A stretch of 64,000 bases of DNA from Stappia sp. TSB10P1A (lineage in GTDB: Bacteria; Pseudomonadota; Alphaproteobacteria; Rhizobiales; Stappiaceae): positions 1-64,000 of the forward strand of contig NZ_FYAU01000014.1 of NCBI RefSeq assembly GCF_900185725.1, in the 5' to 3' direction. Within the stretch, counting starts at the first letter, position 1. Each line of letters begins with the position of its first letter. Positions 41,446-49,889 of this stretch are shown here, in pieces. The position numbers were made by a program, and so were the translations under genes. The notes below the pieces were generated by a model, which worked only from the letters and a program-made list of their open reading frames with translations, did no database searches and was not told where the DNA came from.

Positions 41446-41964
41446 ATGCCCCACATGACCCAGCACACCACCAGCGAGCCGGTCGTCACGCTCGACATGC
41501 TGAAGGCCGCCTTCGCCATGCGCGCCAAGGCCTATGCGCATATGTTCGATGTCCTGCGCGAGGCCTATGGTGCCGAGCGCGCCGTCGAGCTGATCGCCGA
41601 ATCCACCCGCCGCCTCGGCAAGGACATGGGCAAGAAATTCGCGCATCTGGGCCCGGGCGACCTGCCGGGCCTGAAGGACGCCTTCATCGGCGGCATCCCG
41701 TGCTCGGCCGAAATGTTCGCGCCCGAGATCAAGGCGTGCGACGACGAACGTCTGGAAATCCAGTTCCACCGCTGTCCGCTGAAGGACACGTGGACGGAGC
41801 AGGGCCGCAGCGAGGAAGACCTCGAGCTGCTCTGCAAGGCCGCCGGAGCCATCGACGGCGGCCTGTTCACCGAGGCCGGCTTTACCTTCAAGGGGGAAAC
41901 CTGGACAAAGGGCAAGACCGGATGTTGCCTGCTGCGGGTCGAGCCCGGCGTCGGTGCAGGCTGA
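41446..41964 (+). CDS. ATC-hydrolase-family protein (first copy)
   Basis: A 172-aa protein of the L-2-amino-thiazoline-4-carboxylate hydrolase family. The helical N-terminal half (MLKAAFAMRAKAYAHMFDVLREAYG) precedes a Cys-containing core (IPCSAEMF, then FHRCPLKDTW) and a LCKAAGAIDGGLF segment. The family's founder opens the 2-aminothiazoline ring on the way to L-cysteine. An in-frame ATG at 41455 has better ribosome-binding-site spacing than 41446. It is paired with a second member at 46755, with the importer genes between them. Confidence 0.75.
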   Translation: MPHMTQHTTSEPVVTLDMLKAAFAMRAKAYAHMFDVLREAYGAERAVELIAESTRRLGKDMGKKFAHLGPGDLPGLKDAFIGGIPCSAEMFAPEIKACDDERLEIQFHRCPLKDTWTEQGRSEEDLELLCKAAGAIDGGLFTEAGFTFKGETWTKGKTGCCLLRVEPGVGAG

Positions 41965-42041
41965 AACGACCGTCATCCCGGCCGCGGGGTGACCCCAACA
42001 AACAACAAGACAAGCTCTTCCAGATACAGGAGTAGATCACT

Positions 42042-43166
42042 ATGACCATGTCTCGCAGGACCACTCTCGGACTGTTTGCCGGCGTTGCCGGCATGCTCGC
42101 CGTTCCGGCCGCCGCGCTCGCCGACGGCCCGGTCTATCTCGGCTACCAGTTGCCGCTGACCGGCAACACGGCGCAGTACGGCCAGGACTTCAAGACCGCC
42201 GCCGAGATCGCCCTCAAGGACTTCAACGCCTCCGGCAAGCTGAAGGTGCCGGTGGAGATCATCTTCGAGGACTCGCGCTCCGACGCGAAGGAAGGCGTCG
42301 CCATCGCCCGCAAGTTCGTCGACGACAAGCGCATCGTCGCCGCGCTCGGCGACTTCACCTCGACCGTGTCGATGGCCGCCGCCCAGGTCTACCAACGCGC
42401 CGGCATGGCCCAGCTCAGCCAGACCGCCTCGCACCCGGACTATGCCAAGATCTCCGAATGGCAGTTCCGCAACATCACCACCCAGGCCCAGGAAGGCGTC
42501 TACAACGCCGACTGGATGACCCAGAACGGCCTGAAGAAGATCGCGGTGATCGCCGAGCAGACCGACTGGGGCCAGTCGGTGGTCAAGGACTTCGCCGAGC
42601 AGGTCAAGGCGAATGGCGGCGAGGTGGTCTTCACCGAGTTCTTCAACCGCGGCCTGCCGGACTTCCGCTCGATCATCACCAAGATCGAGCGCGCCAAGCC
42701 GGACGCGATCTACACGGGCTTCTTCTATGAGGACGGCGCCCAGTTCCTCAAGCAGATGAAGCAGCTCAACGTCGAGACCCCGGTCTATTCGACCTCCGCC
42801 GCCTACAACCAGAAGCTCGTCGAGCTCGCCGGCCCGGCGGCCGAAGGCCTGTTCCTGACGGTCACCTTCCTGCCCAACAGCGAGAGCGAGAACGTCAAGA
42901 CCTTCGTCGACGAGTGGAAGGCGGCGCGCGGCGGTGCCGAGCCCGGCCAGTTCCCGGCCCAGGCCTATGACGCGGTCAACATCATGCTGGAAGCGGTCGC
43001 CCGCGCCTATCCGGACGTCTCGCGCCAGAACGTCCGCGACGAGCTCGCCAAGACGACGGACTTCCCCGGCGTCACCGGCGTCACGTCCTTCGACGAGAAC
43101 GGCGAGGCGCTGAAGCAGCTCACCAAGGCAACGGTGACCGACGGCCAGTTCGTCCCGGTCAAGTAA
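42042..43166 (+). CDS. ABC transporter substrate-binding protein, Leu/Ile/Val family (second system)
   Basis: A 374-aa periplasmic binding protein. A Tat-like/Sec signal (MSRRTTLGLFAGVAGMLAVPAAALA) is followed by VYLGYQLPLTGNTAQYGQDFKTAAEIALKDFN, the family opening. It is only distantly like the binding protein at 3080, so the two importers have separate specificities. Flanking ATC-hydrolase-family genes suggest an amino-acid-like heterocycle or cysteine derivative as ligand (inference). Confidence 0.92.
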   Translation: MTMSRRTTLGLFAGVAGMLAVPAAALADGPVYLGYQLPLTGNTAQYGQDFKTAAEIALKDFNASGKLKVPVEIIFEDSRSDAKEGVAIARKFVDDKRIVAALGDFTSTVSMAAAQVYQRAGMAQLSQTASHPDYAKISEWQFRNITTQAQEGVYNADWMTQNGLKKIAVIAEQTDWGQSVVKDFAEQVKANGGEVVFTEFFNRGLPDFRSIITKIERAKPDAIYTGFFYEDGAQFLKQMKQLNVETPVYSTSAAYNQKLVELAGPAAEGLFLTVTFLPNSESENVKTFVDEWKAARGGAEPGQFPAQAYDAVNIMLEAVARAYPDVSRQNVRDELAKTTDFPGVTGVTSFDENGEALKQLTKATVTDGQFVPVK

Positions 43167-43175
43167 CGCCGCGTT

Positions 43176-43210
43176 CCCCGCTCTCCGGCCGTAAGGCGCG
43201 GGGAGCGGGG
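43176..43210 (+). promoter_or_regulatory. Stem-loop between binding-protein and permease genes (second Liv-type system)
   Basis: CCCCGCTC (43176-43183) pairs with GAGCGGGG (43203-43210) and the stem can be extended inward by about three pairs. It begins 9 bp after the binding-protein stop. No T-run follows. The remaining gap to the permease (to 43337) holds no supportable gene. Confidence 0.6.
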
Positions 43211-43337
43211 CCGCAGCCGGGCTCCGCAGACCTGGCGCATGCCGAGGACCTGCCGCCGCCACGACCCGGTCTCCGGGCGGCGGGGACGGCTCCCCCTTGC
43301 GCCTGGTCCCCGTGTTCCCAGGTCAGGACAGGTTCCC

Positions 43338-44252
43338 GTGATAGATCCCTATTACCTGCAACAATTCACGATCGGCATATCGCTGGGCATGGTCTATGCC
43401 CTGATGGCCATCGGCTTCACGCTGATCTTCGGCGTCCTCAACGTCGTCAACTTCGCCCATGGCGAGGTCTACACGATCGGCGCCTTCGCCGGCATCATGG
43501 CGATCGCCGCCTTCGGCCCGCCCTTCCTCGTCATCGTCTTCATCGTCCTGGCGGTCGGCGCGCTGTCCGGCTTCAGCCTGGAGCGGGTGGCGTTCCGACC
43601 GTTCCGACGGTTCTCGGACGAGGCTTCGCTGAAATCGCGGGCGATGCGCGAGGCGACGCTGATGTCTTCGCTCGCCATGTCGATCATCGCCCGCGAGGCG
43701 ATGGAGCTGCTGTTCGGCTCCGAGTTCCAGACCATCGACATCAGCTACCTGATCAACAAGCCGATCTCCCTCGGCCCGGTGACCATCGTCAACGGCGACA
43801 TCATCATCTTCCTGGTCTCGGTGCTGATGCTGGGCGGGTTGCAATGGCTGCTGAAATACAGCGCCATCGGCCTGTCGATCCGGGCGGTGTCGAACAATCC
43901 CTTGGGCGCGAAATATGTCGGCATCAACACCGACCGCACCATCGTGCTGACCTTCGTCATCGGCTCGATGATGGGCGCGCTCGCCGGCATTCTCGTCGGC
44001 CTCTATTACGGCGCGGTGTTCCCCTCGATGGGCTTCATTCCGGGGGTAAAGGCCTTCGTCGCCATGGTGATGGGCGGGTTGAGCTCGATCCCGGGTGCGG
44101 TGATCGCGGCGCTGGTGCTGGGGGTGGCGGAGAGCCTGTCGACGACCTTCATGTCGTCGGTCTGGGCCGACATGGTCGCCTACCTGTTCCTGATCGTCAC
44201 CCTGGTGTTCTTCCCGCAGGGGCTCTTCGGAGCGAGGAGGGAACGTGTCTAA
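43338..44252 (+). CDS. Branched-chain-type ABC transporter permease, LivH-like (second system)
   Basis: A 304-aa membrane protein with the signature MAIGFTLIFGVLNVVNFAHGEVYTIGAF near residues 20-47. The start is GTG 43338 after AGGACAGG; the open frame reaching back to 43239 has no similarity and crosses the leader. It overlaps the LivM-like gene by 8 bp. It is unusual only in a cytoplasmic Arg-rich loop (FRPFRRFSDEASLKSRAMRE). Confidence 0.92.
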   Translation: MIDPYYLQQFTIGISLGMVYALMAIGFTLIFGVLNVVNFAHGEVYTIGAFAGIMAIAAFGPPFLVIVFIVLAVGALSGFSLERVAFRPFRRFSDEASLKSRAMREATLMSSLAMSIIAREAMELLFGSEFQTIDISYLINKPISLGPVTIVNGDIIIFLVSVLMLGGLQWLLKYSAIGLSIRAVSNNPLGAKYVGINTDRTIVLTFVIGSMMGALAGILVGLYYGAVFPSMGFIPGVKAFVAMVMGGLSSIPGAVIAALVLGVAESLSTTFMSSVWADMVAYLFLIVTLVFFPQGLFGARRERV

Positions 44253-45255
44253 GGATCTGATCACATCGGCGGTCCTCAAGATCGCCATCCTGGCGGTGCT
44301 GTTCGCCGCCCTTCCGGCCCTGCTGGCCTATCTCGGCCAAGGCTATCTCTACCAGGTCGTCATGCTGGCGCTGATCTTCTCGCTGCTGGCGGTGTCGCTG
44401 CAACTGGTCACCGGCATCGCCGGCCTGCTGCATCTGGGCCATGCCGCCTTCTACGGCGTCGGCGCCTATATCGCGGCGCTGGCCGGGGCCGATTACGGCA
44501 TCGGCTTCACCCTCGGCCTGCCGCTGGCGGGCCTCGGCGCGGCGGCGATCGCCTTCGTCGTCGCCCTGCCGACCATGCGGCTCGTCAGCATCTATTTCGC
44601 CGTCGCCACGCTCGGCATCGGCCAGATGATCTTCCTCGTGCTGCAGAACTGGGTCGAGGTCACCAAGGGCCCGAACGGGGTGATGCTGTTCACCGGCATC
44701 GACCTGTTCGGCTACACGGTCGACAGCGAGCTCGGCACCTATTTCGTGGTGGCGACGATCGTCTGCGCCTCGATCTGGGTCATCCACCGGCTGAGCCATT
44801 CCTACTACGGCAATGCGCTGCGCAGCCTGCGCGAGGACGACCAGTGCGCGGATGCGATGGGCATCGACACGGTGCGGCTGAAGATCGAGGCCTTCATGAT
44901 CTCGTCCTTCTTCGCCGGGATCGCCGGGGCCTTGTGGGCCTATACCACCGGCTACATCTCGCCGATGGACTTCGATTTCTCGGAATCGATCCTGATCCTC
45001 GCCATGGTCGTGGTCGGCGGGCTGGGCAGCATTCCCGGCGCCGTCATCGGCGCCCTGCTCCTGATCCTGCTGCCCGAGGCGCTGCGCGGCGTCGGCGACA
45101 TCCGCAACATCATCGTCGGCTTCGTGCTGTTCTTCTCGATCCTGTTCCTGCCCAAGGGACTGTTCGGCGAGGTGCCGGCGCTGAACTTCATCCGCCGGCA
45201 GTTCGGCTCCGCCTGGCAGGACAATCCCGACAAGCAGAAGGTGGGCTGGAAATGA
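44245..45255 (+). CDS. Branched-chain-type ABC transporter permease, LivM-like (second system)
   Basis: A 336-aa membrane protein with the LivM stretch GIAGLLHLGHAAFYGVGAYIAAL and the loop LRSLREDDQCADAMGIDTVRLKI. GTG 44245 is preceded by GAGGAGGGAAC and overlaps the previous stop by 8 bp. Its stop overlaps the ATPase start by ATGA. Confidence 0.93.
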   Translation: MSKDLITSAVLKIAILAVLFAALPALLAYLGQGYLYQVVMLALIFSLLAVSLQLVTGIAGLLHLGHAAFYGVGAYIAALAGADYGIGFTLGLPLAGLGAAAIAFVVALPTMRLVSIYFAVATLGIGQMIFLVLQNWVEVTKGPNGVMLFTGIDLFGYTVDSELGTYFVVATIVCASIWVIHRLSHSYYGNALRSLREDDQCADAMGIDTVRLKIEAFMISSFFAGIAGALWAYTTGYISPMDFDFSESILILAMVVVGGLGSIPGAVIGALLLILLPEALRGVGDIRNIIVGFVLFFSILFLPKGLFGEVPALNFIRRQFGSAWQDNPDKQKVGWK

Positions 45256-46007
45256 GCGCCATGCTTGAGGTGGACAATGTGTCCCGGCGCTTCGGCGGCC
45301 TGATGGCGGTCGACAGCGTCACCACCACGGTCGGGGAAGGGGAACTCGTCGGGCTGATCGGCCCGAACGGCGCCGGCAAGACGACGCTGTTCAACCTGAT
45401 CTCCGGCTTCACCCCGGTCTCCTCCGGCGAGATCCGCTATCGCGGCGAGACGATCAGCGGCCTCAAGCCGTCGGTGATCGCCTCGAAAGGGGTCTCGCGC
45501 ACGTTCCAGAACCTGCGCGTCTTCCCCAACATGACCGTGTTCGACAATGTCTCGGTCGGCGCGGTCGGGGCCATCGGCCAGAGCCCGTGGCAGGCGATCA
45601 CCGGCGGCTCGAAGCGGGCGCAGCAGATCTCCGAGCGAAGCTGGGAGGCGCTGGAGAAGGTCCGGCTGACCCAATACGCCAACGATCTTGCGGCCAACCT
45701 TGCCTATGGCAAGCGCAAGTATCTGGAGATCGCCCGCGCGCTGGCGATGAACCCGGACCTGCTGATCCTTGACGAACCGGCGGCGGGACTGAACGATTCC
45801 GAGACGGCGGAGCTTGCCGCCTTCATCAAGGAACTGCATTCAAGCGGGATCACCGTCATGCTCGTCGAGCACGACATGGGTCTCGTGATGAGCATCTGCG
45901 AGCGGATCGTCGTGCTGGCGTCGGGCCGCAAGATCGCCGATGCGGAACCGGCGGTCGTCCGGCAGAACCGCGAGGTCCTGGAAGCCTATCTGGGGGTGGA
46001 CGAGTGA
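45252..46007 (+). CDS. Branched-chain-type ABC transporter ATPase, LivG-like (second system)
   Basis: A 251-aa ATPase with Walker A GPNGAGKT near residue 35, the LivG-type signature LAYGKRKYLEIARAL, Walker B LLILDEPAAGLN and H-loop LVEHDM. Unlike the LivG-like protein at 6268 its D-loop is canonical. It is coupled by 4-bp overlaps to both neighbours. Confidence 0.93.
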   Translation: MSAMLEVDNVSRRFGGLMAVDSVTTTVGEGELVGLIGPNGAGKTTLFNLISGFTPVSSGEIRYRGETISGLKPSVIASKGVSRTFQNLRVFPNMTVFDNVSVGAVGAIGQSPWQAITGGSKRAQQISERSWEALEKVRLTQYANDLAANLAYGKRKYLEIARALAMNPDLLILDEPAAGLNDSETAELAAFIKELHSSGITVMLVEHDMGLVMSICERIVVLASGRKIADAEPAVVRQNREVLEAYLGVDE

Positions 46008-46714
46008 ACGTTCTCGAAATCGCAAACCTGTCCCTGCGGATCGGCGTCCAGGACATCCTGCACGACATCAGCCTGGACCTGCCCGAAAAGGGCATCTACG
46101 CCATTCTCGGCGCCAATGGTGTCGGCAAGACCAGCCTGATGCGCTGCATCTCCGGCATCTACCACCCGACCGGCGGCGAGATCCGCTACGAGGGCAAGAA
46201 CATCGTCGGCCTGAAGAGCCACCAGATCGTCGATCTCGGCATTCTGCAGGCCCCCGAGGGGCGGCAGATCTTCTCCAACATGAGCGTGCTGGAGAACCTG
46301 ACCATCGGCGGCGGGCCGCTGAAGACCGCAGAACTCGACCGGGTGCTCGGGCTGTTCCCCAAGCTCAAGGAACGGCTCAAGCAGGGCGCCGGCTCCCTGT
46401 CCGGCGGCGAGCAGCAGATGCTGTGCATCGGCCGCGCCCTGATGCGCCGGCCCAAGGTGCTGCTGCTCGACGAGCCTTCGCTCGGCCTTGCGCCGATGCT
46501 GGTGCGCTTCATCTTCGACCTGGTCGAGGAGATCCGGGCGCAGGGCTACTCGATCCTGATCGTCGAGCAGAACGCCAAGGCGGCGCTGCGCATCGCCGAC
46601 CGGGCCGCGGTGATCGAGGGCGGCAAGATCGTAATGGAAGGCGCGGCCAAGGATCTCGCCAATGACAGCCGCGTCGCCGATGCCTATCTGGGAGGGCATG
46701 TCGCGGCGCATTGA
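46004..46714 (+). CDS. Branched-chain-type ABC transporter ATPase, LivF-like (second system)
   Basis: A 236-aa ATPase with Walker A GANGVGKT at about residues 36-43, the signature LSGGEQQMLCIGRAL, Walker B LLLLDEPSLGLAP and H-loop IVEQNA. It starts with GTG inside the preceding stop (GTGA). It is followed after 40 bp by the second ATC-hydrolase-family gene. Confidence 0.93.
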   Translation: MNVLEIANLSLRIGVQDILHDISLDLPEKGIYAILGANGVGKTSLMRCISGIYHPTGGEIRYEGKNIVGLKSHQIVDLGILQAPEGRQIFSNMSVLENLTIGGGPLKTAELDRVLGLFPKLKERLKQGAGSLSGGEQQMLCIGRALMRRPKVLLLDEPSLGLAPMLVRFIFDLVEEIRAQGYSILIVEQNAKAALRIADRAAVIEGGKIVMEGAAKDLANDSRVADAYLGGHVAAH

Positions 46715-46754
46715 GCTGCGACAACGGGCACGACATACGAAAGAGGGAACGACG

Positions 46755-47225
46755 ATGACGCTGCCGATGATCGAGAAACGCCGCATCGAGGCCGCGGTGC
46801 TCAAGCATGTCTTCGACGTGCTGGTGGAGCGGCACGGGCGCGAGGAGGCGGAAAAGGTGATCGGCGAGGCCGTCTCCAACTCCGCCATCGCGCAAGGCAA
46901 GGAGTTCCGGGAGAAGGAGCCGAGCGAGCCTGACCTTGAGAACTTCGCCGACCTGCTGCCGCTGTGGCAGATGGACGACGCGCTGCAGATCGAGGTGCTG
47001 GAGAAGGGGCCGGACCGGCTCGACTTCAACGTCAAGCGCTGCCGCTACTCAGAGGTCTACAAGGAGATGGGGCTCGGCGATATCGGCCACCTGCTGTCTT
47101 GCAACCGCGATGGCGACTTCTGCATCGGCTACAATCCGAGGATGGAGCTGACGCGCACCCAGACGATCATGAAGGGCGCGTCCCATTGCGACTTCCGCTA
47201 TCGGCTGAAGCCGGCGGCCGAATAG
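46755..47225 (+). CDS. ATC-hydrolase-family protein (second copy)
   Basis: A 156-aa protein of the L-2-amino-thiazoline-4-carboxylate hydrolase family. The helical N-terminus (RRIEAAVLKHVFDVLVERHGREEAEKVI) is followed by FNVKRCRYSEVYKEMGL and the Cys motif HLLSCNRDGDFCIGYNP, with a C-terminal MKGASHCDFRYRLK; the conserved Cys residues are probably functional. ATG 46755 follows AAGAGGGAAC; the longer frame is not supported. A truncated homologue of its 3' part lies at 40006. It is the last gene before a strong terminator. Confidence 0.8.
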   Translation: MTLPMIEKRRIEAAVLKHVFDVLVERHGREEAEKVIGEAVSNSAIAQGKEFREKEPSEPDLENFADLLPLWQMDDALQIEVLEKGPDRLDFNVKRCRYSEVYKEMGLGDIGHLLSCNRDGDFCIGYNPRMELTRTQTIMKGASHCDFRYRLKPAAE

Positions 47226-47251
47226 GCTCCTCGCTTTCCCGTTTCAAAATG

Positions 47252-47282
47252 ACGGCGCGGTCCTCACGGTCCGCGCCGTTTT
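47252..47282. terminator. Bidirectional terminator enclosing a stop codon
   Basis: ACGGCGCGG (47252-47260) pairs with CCGCGCCGT (47271-47279), followed by TTTT on the plus strand. The 10-nt loop contains the TGA stop (47264-47266) of the convergent DMT gene. It ends the plus-strand operon and probably also the minus-strand one. Confidence 0.8.
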
Positions 47283-48199
47283 CTTTCGGTGAAGACGAGG
47301 CCGATGCCGCAGGCGGCGATCAGCGCGGCGCCGACCAGCGTCAGCGGGCGCGGCGCGAGGTCGAACAGCACGAGATCGAAGAGGGCGGCCCAGATCACCG
47401 CCGAGTAGCGGGTGGCGGCGACCATGGTCGAATGGCGCGCCCGCGTCGCCGAGGCGATCAGCAGGTTGCTGAGGATATAGAAGACGATCATCGCCGCGAT
47501 GATGCCCGTCTCGCCCGCGACCAGCGGCCGCCAGTCACCGACGACACCCATGGCGAATGCCAGCATCAGCGTCGCGATGCTGGCCGTGAAGGAGAGTTCA
47601 AGGCTCGGCACGCTCGAGGCGCGCCGGCTGGTCAGCAGGTCGCGGGCGACATAGAAGCCGGCCGAGAAGATGGCCGAGAGGGCGCCCTCCATGCTCCCCG
47701 CAAGCGCCGGGCCGGTGGCGATCAGCGCACCGGAAAACGCCAGCAGCAGCAGGATGCGCCCGCGCGGCGACAGGGGCTCGCCAGCCAGCAGCCAGTTCAT
47801 CGCCATCACGCCAAGGGGGATCGTCATCATCACCGTGGCGACGAAGCTGAGCGGGGCGAGGGTGAGCGCGTGCATCAACCCGGCGGTGGCGATGGCCTCC
47901 AGCGCGGCGCGCGCCAGCACCACGCGCGGCGGCCAGCGCAGGCCGCGCCGGATCATCAGCGGCAGCAGCAGGAAGATCGTGCCGACCGCCCGCAGCAGGA
48001 TCAACTGGCTGGTCGGCATCACCGCCAGCAGCTTGACGCAGGCATTGTTGATGGTGCCGGCCCCCGTCGCCAGCAGGCCCTCGATCAGCGGCCGCCGGTC
48101 GCCGGGGGCGGGCGACGGGCCGTGATCGGGTGCGGGCTGGCCGGATGTGGGGTGCCCGGATGTGGGGTGATCGCGCAATCGGCCGGCATCTGACGGCAT
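47264..48199 (-). CDS. EamA/DMT-superfamily permease
   Basis: A 311-aa protein with two EamA repeats (about ten membrane segments). The hydrophobic part starts near residue 38 (LIEGLLATGAGTINNACVKLLA). The first 37 residues are Pro/Gly/His-rich and contain a perfect 15-bp tandem duplication encoding HPTSG twice. It follows dgoA by 33 bp on the same strand, so it may export or import an intermediate of the sugar-acid pathway (inference). Confidence 0.87.
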   Translation of the reverse strand: MPSDAGRLRDHPTSGHPTSGQPAPDHGPSPAPGDRRPLIEGLLATGAGTINNACVKLLAVMPTSQLILLRAVGTIFLLLPLMIRRGLRWPPRVVLARAALEAIATAGLMHALTLAPLSFVATVMMTIPLGVMAMNWLLAGEPLSPRGRILLLLAFSGALIATGPALAGSMEGALSAIFSAGFYVARDLLTSRRASSVPSLELSFTASIATLMLAFAMGVVGDWRPLVAGETGIIAAMIVFYILSNLLIASATRARHSTMVAATRYSAVIWAALFDLVLFDLAPRPLTLVGAALIAACGIGLVFTERKRRGP

Positions 48200-48232
48200 G
48201 GCGGTGGGGCTCCCGAAGGGAGGAAGAGGGAA

Positions 48233-48865
48233 TCAGGTGCCGGGGAAGGCCTTGCGGGCGGCAGCAACGAGGCTGAGTGCCTTGTCCGCAAGCTGGTCGA
48301 GGGGGATGCCGGGCCGGTAGAGCGAGGAGCCGAGGCCGAAGCCGCTGGCGCCGGCCTCGCACCAGGGCGCCATCGTCGTGGTGTCGATGCCGCCGACGGG
48401 AAGCAGCAGCGCGTCCTTCGGCATGACGCTGCGCCAGGCCTTCAGCGCGCGCGGCGCCATCGCCTCGGCCGGGAAGATCTTCAGCGCGTCCGCCCCCTGA
48501 CGCAGCGCGGCGAAGGCCTCCGACGGGGTGGCGACGCCCGGCAGCGTCACCAGTCCGCGCGCCTGCGCTTCCGCGACCACGTCGGGAGCATAGTTCGGCG
48601 CAACCATCAACCGGCCGCCGACATCGGCGAGCCGGCGGCACTGGTCGGGCTCGAGCACCGTGCCGGCACCGATCAGGGTGCGCTCGCCGTGGGACGTCGC
48701 CAGCCTGCCGATGCTGGCGAAGGGATCGGGCGAGTTGAGCGGCACCTCGATGATGCGGAAGCCGGCCTCGAACAGGACGTCGGCGACATCGGTGATTTCC
48801 GCAGGGGTGACGCCGCGCAGGATGGCAACGAGCGGGCAGGCGGCAAGCGCTTCGCGCAAGGTCAT
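48233..48865 (-). CDS. dgoA: 2-dehydro-3-deoxy-6-phosphogalactonate aldolase
   Basis: A 210-aa class I aldolase of the KDPG/KDPGal family that splits 2-dehydro-3-deoxy-6-phosphogalactonate into pyruvate and glyceraldehyde 3-phosphate. Hallmarks are AILRGVTPAE, catalytic E40 in IEVPLNSPDP, GAGTVL, Schiff-base K129 in ALKIFPAEAMAP, and PVGGID. The EVPLNSPDP form is typical of DgoA rather than Eda. It overlaps dgoK by ATGA. Confidence 0.94.
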   Translation of the reverse strand: MTLREALAACPLVAILRGVTPAEITDVADVLFEAGFRIIEVPLNSPDPFASIGRLATSHGERTLIGAGTVLEPDQCRRLADVGGRLMVAPNYAPDVVAEAQARGLVTLPGVATPSEAFAALRQGADALKIFPAEAMAPRALKAWRSVMPKDALLLPVGGIDTTTMAPWCEAGASGFGLGSSLYRPGIPLDQLADKALSLVAAARKAFPGT

Positions 48866-49812
48866 GTCAGGTCTCCCTTGGCCGCGGCGAGGATCTGCCG
48901 GGCACCGTCGATCGCGGCATGGTCGCTGCCGTCCATGACATCCAGGCCGAAATGGCGGGCGACGATGGCATAGCGGCGGTTGAGCCCGTCATTGCCGACG
49001 ATGCCGATGCGCTCGCCCCTGGCGAAGAAGCCGCAATTGCGGGCCTGGCGGAACTCCTGCGCGATCAGCAGCCCGGAGACGTAGTCGCGAATGTCGCCTG
49101 GGGCAAGCTTGCCGGCGAGCATGCCGGTGCGCGCGGCAAAGACCAGCGAGAGCATGGCATCGCCCTCCGCGCCCTCCGGCGCGCCGTCGACGATGCCGCG
49201 CTCGAAGGCGCCCATATCCTCGCCCGCGCTTTCCGAGCCGGCAGCGGCGCGGGCAATGAACGAATGCTGCGTCAACAGGGCGAAAAACTCGCCGGTGACG
49301 AAGGTGCGAAAGCCCGAGATCCGCCCGCCGGCAACGCGCGCCCATTTGCTGTGGGTGCCGGGCAGGACGAGCGTTGCGTCCCTGTCGAGGCCGAAGCCGA
49401 CGATCTGGGTCTCCTCGCCGCGCATCACATCGGGGAAGGGCGCGCGGGCCGGATCGGTGATGCCGGGAAGCAGGATGGCACGCGAGCCGTTGGCGAGAGT
49501 GCGGGTGATCGTGCCTTTCGCGAGGTCTTCGACCGCGCAGGGGCAGGGGACATAGGGCACCTCGATCCAGCCGTTGCGGCTGGTGACCATGCCGACCAGC
49601 ACGATGTCGAGCGCCCCTTCCGCCGAAAGCCACGGCGCGAGCAGGGTAAGCAGCCGGGTTTCGAATGAGCCCTTTTCCACAAACTGGATGCCGTCGCCCG
49701 TCTCGATGCGGTCGCGCTGCGTGCCGTCGGCGGCGAGCAGCACCGCGCGGAAGGAGGTGGTGCCCCAGTCGACCACGACATGCGGCGCGTTAAGGGCGGA
49801 GAGGGAGGGCAT
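48862..49812 (-). CDS. dgoK: 2-dehydro-3-deoxygalactonokinase
   Basis: A 316-aa sugar-acid kinase that phosphorylates 2-dehydro-3-deoxygalactonate at O6 with ATP. Family motifs are VVDWGTTSFRAVLL at the N-terminus, GMVTSRNGWIEVPY, MRGEETQIVG and LPGTHSKWARV. ATG 49812 has AAAGGA seven bases upstream. It is transcribed divergently from the lyase/dehydratase/importer operon and coupled to dgoA. Confidence 0.94.
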   Translation of the reverse strand: MPSLSALNAPHVVVDWGTTSFRAVLLAADGTQRDRIETGDGIQFVEKGSFETRLLTLLAPWLSAEGALDIVLVGMVTSRNGWIEVPYVPCPCAVEDLAKGTITRTLANGSRAILLPGITDPARAPFPDVMRGEETQIVGFGLDRDATLVLPGTHSKWARVAGGRISGFRTFVTGEFFALLTQHSFIARAAAGSESAGEDMGAFERGIVDGAPEGAEGDAMLSLVFAARTGMLAGKLAPGDIRDYVSGLLIAQEFRQARNCGFFARGERIGIVGNDGLNRRYAIVARHFGLDVMDGSDHAAIDGARQILAAAKGDLT

Positions 49813-49889
49813 GAATCGGTCCTTTCGGGGGCGGCGATGGGTCGAGCATTGATGCTTGTCTTAGCCGCAGAAACAAGATAGTGTCAATT

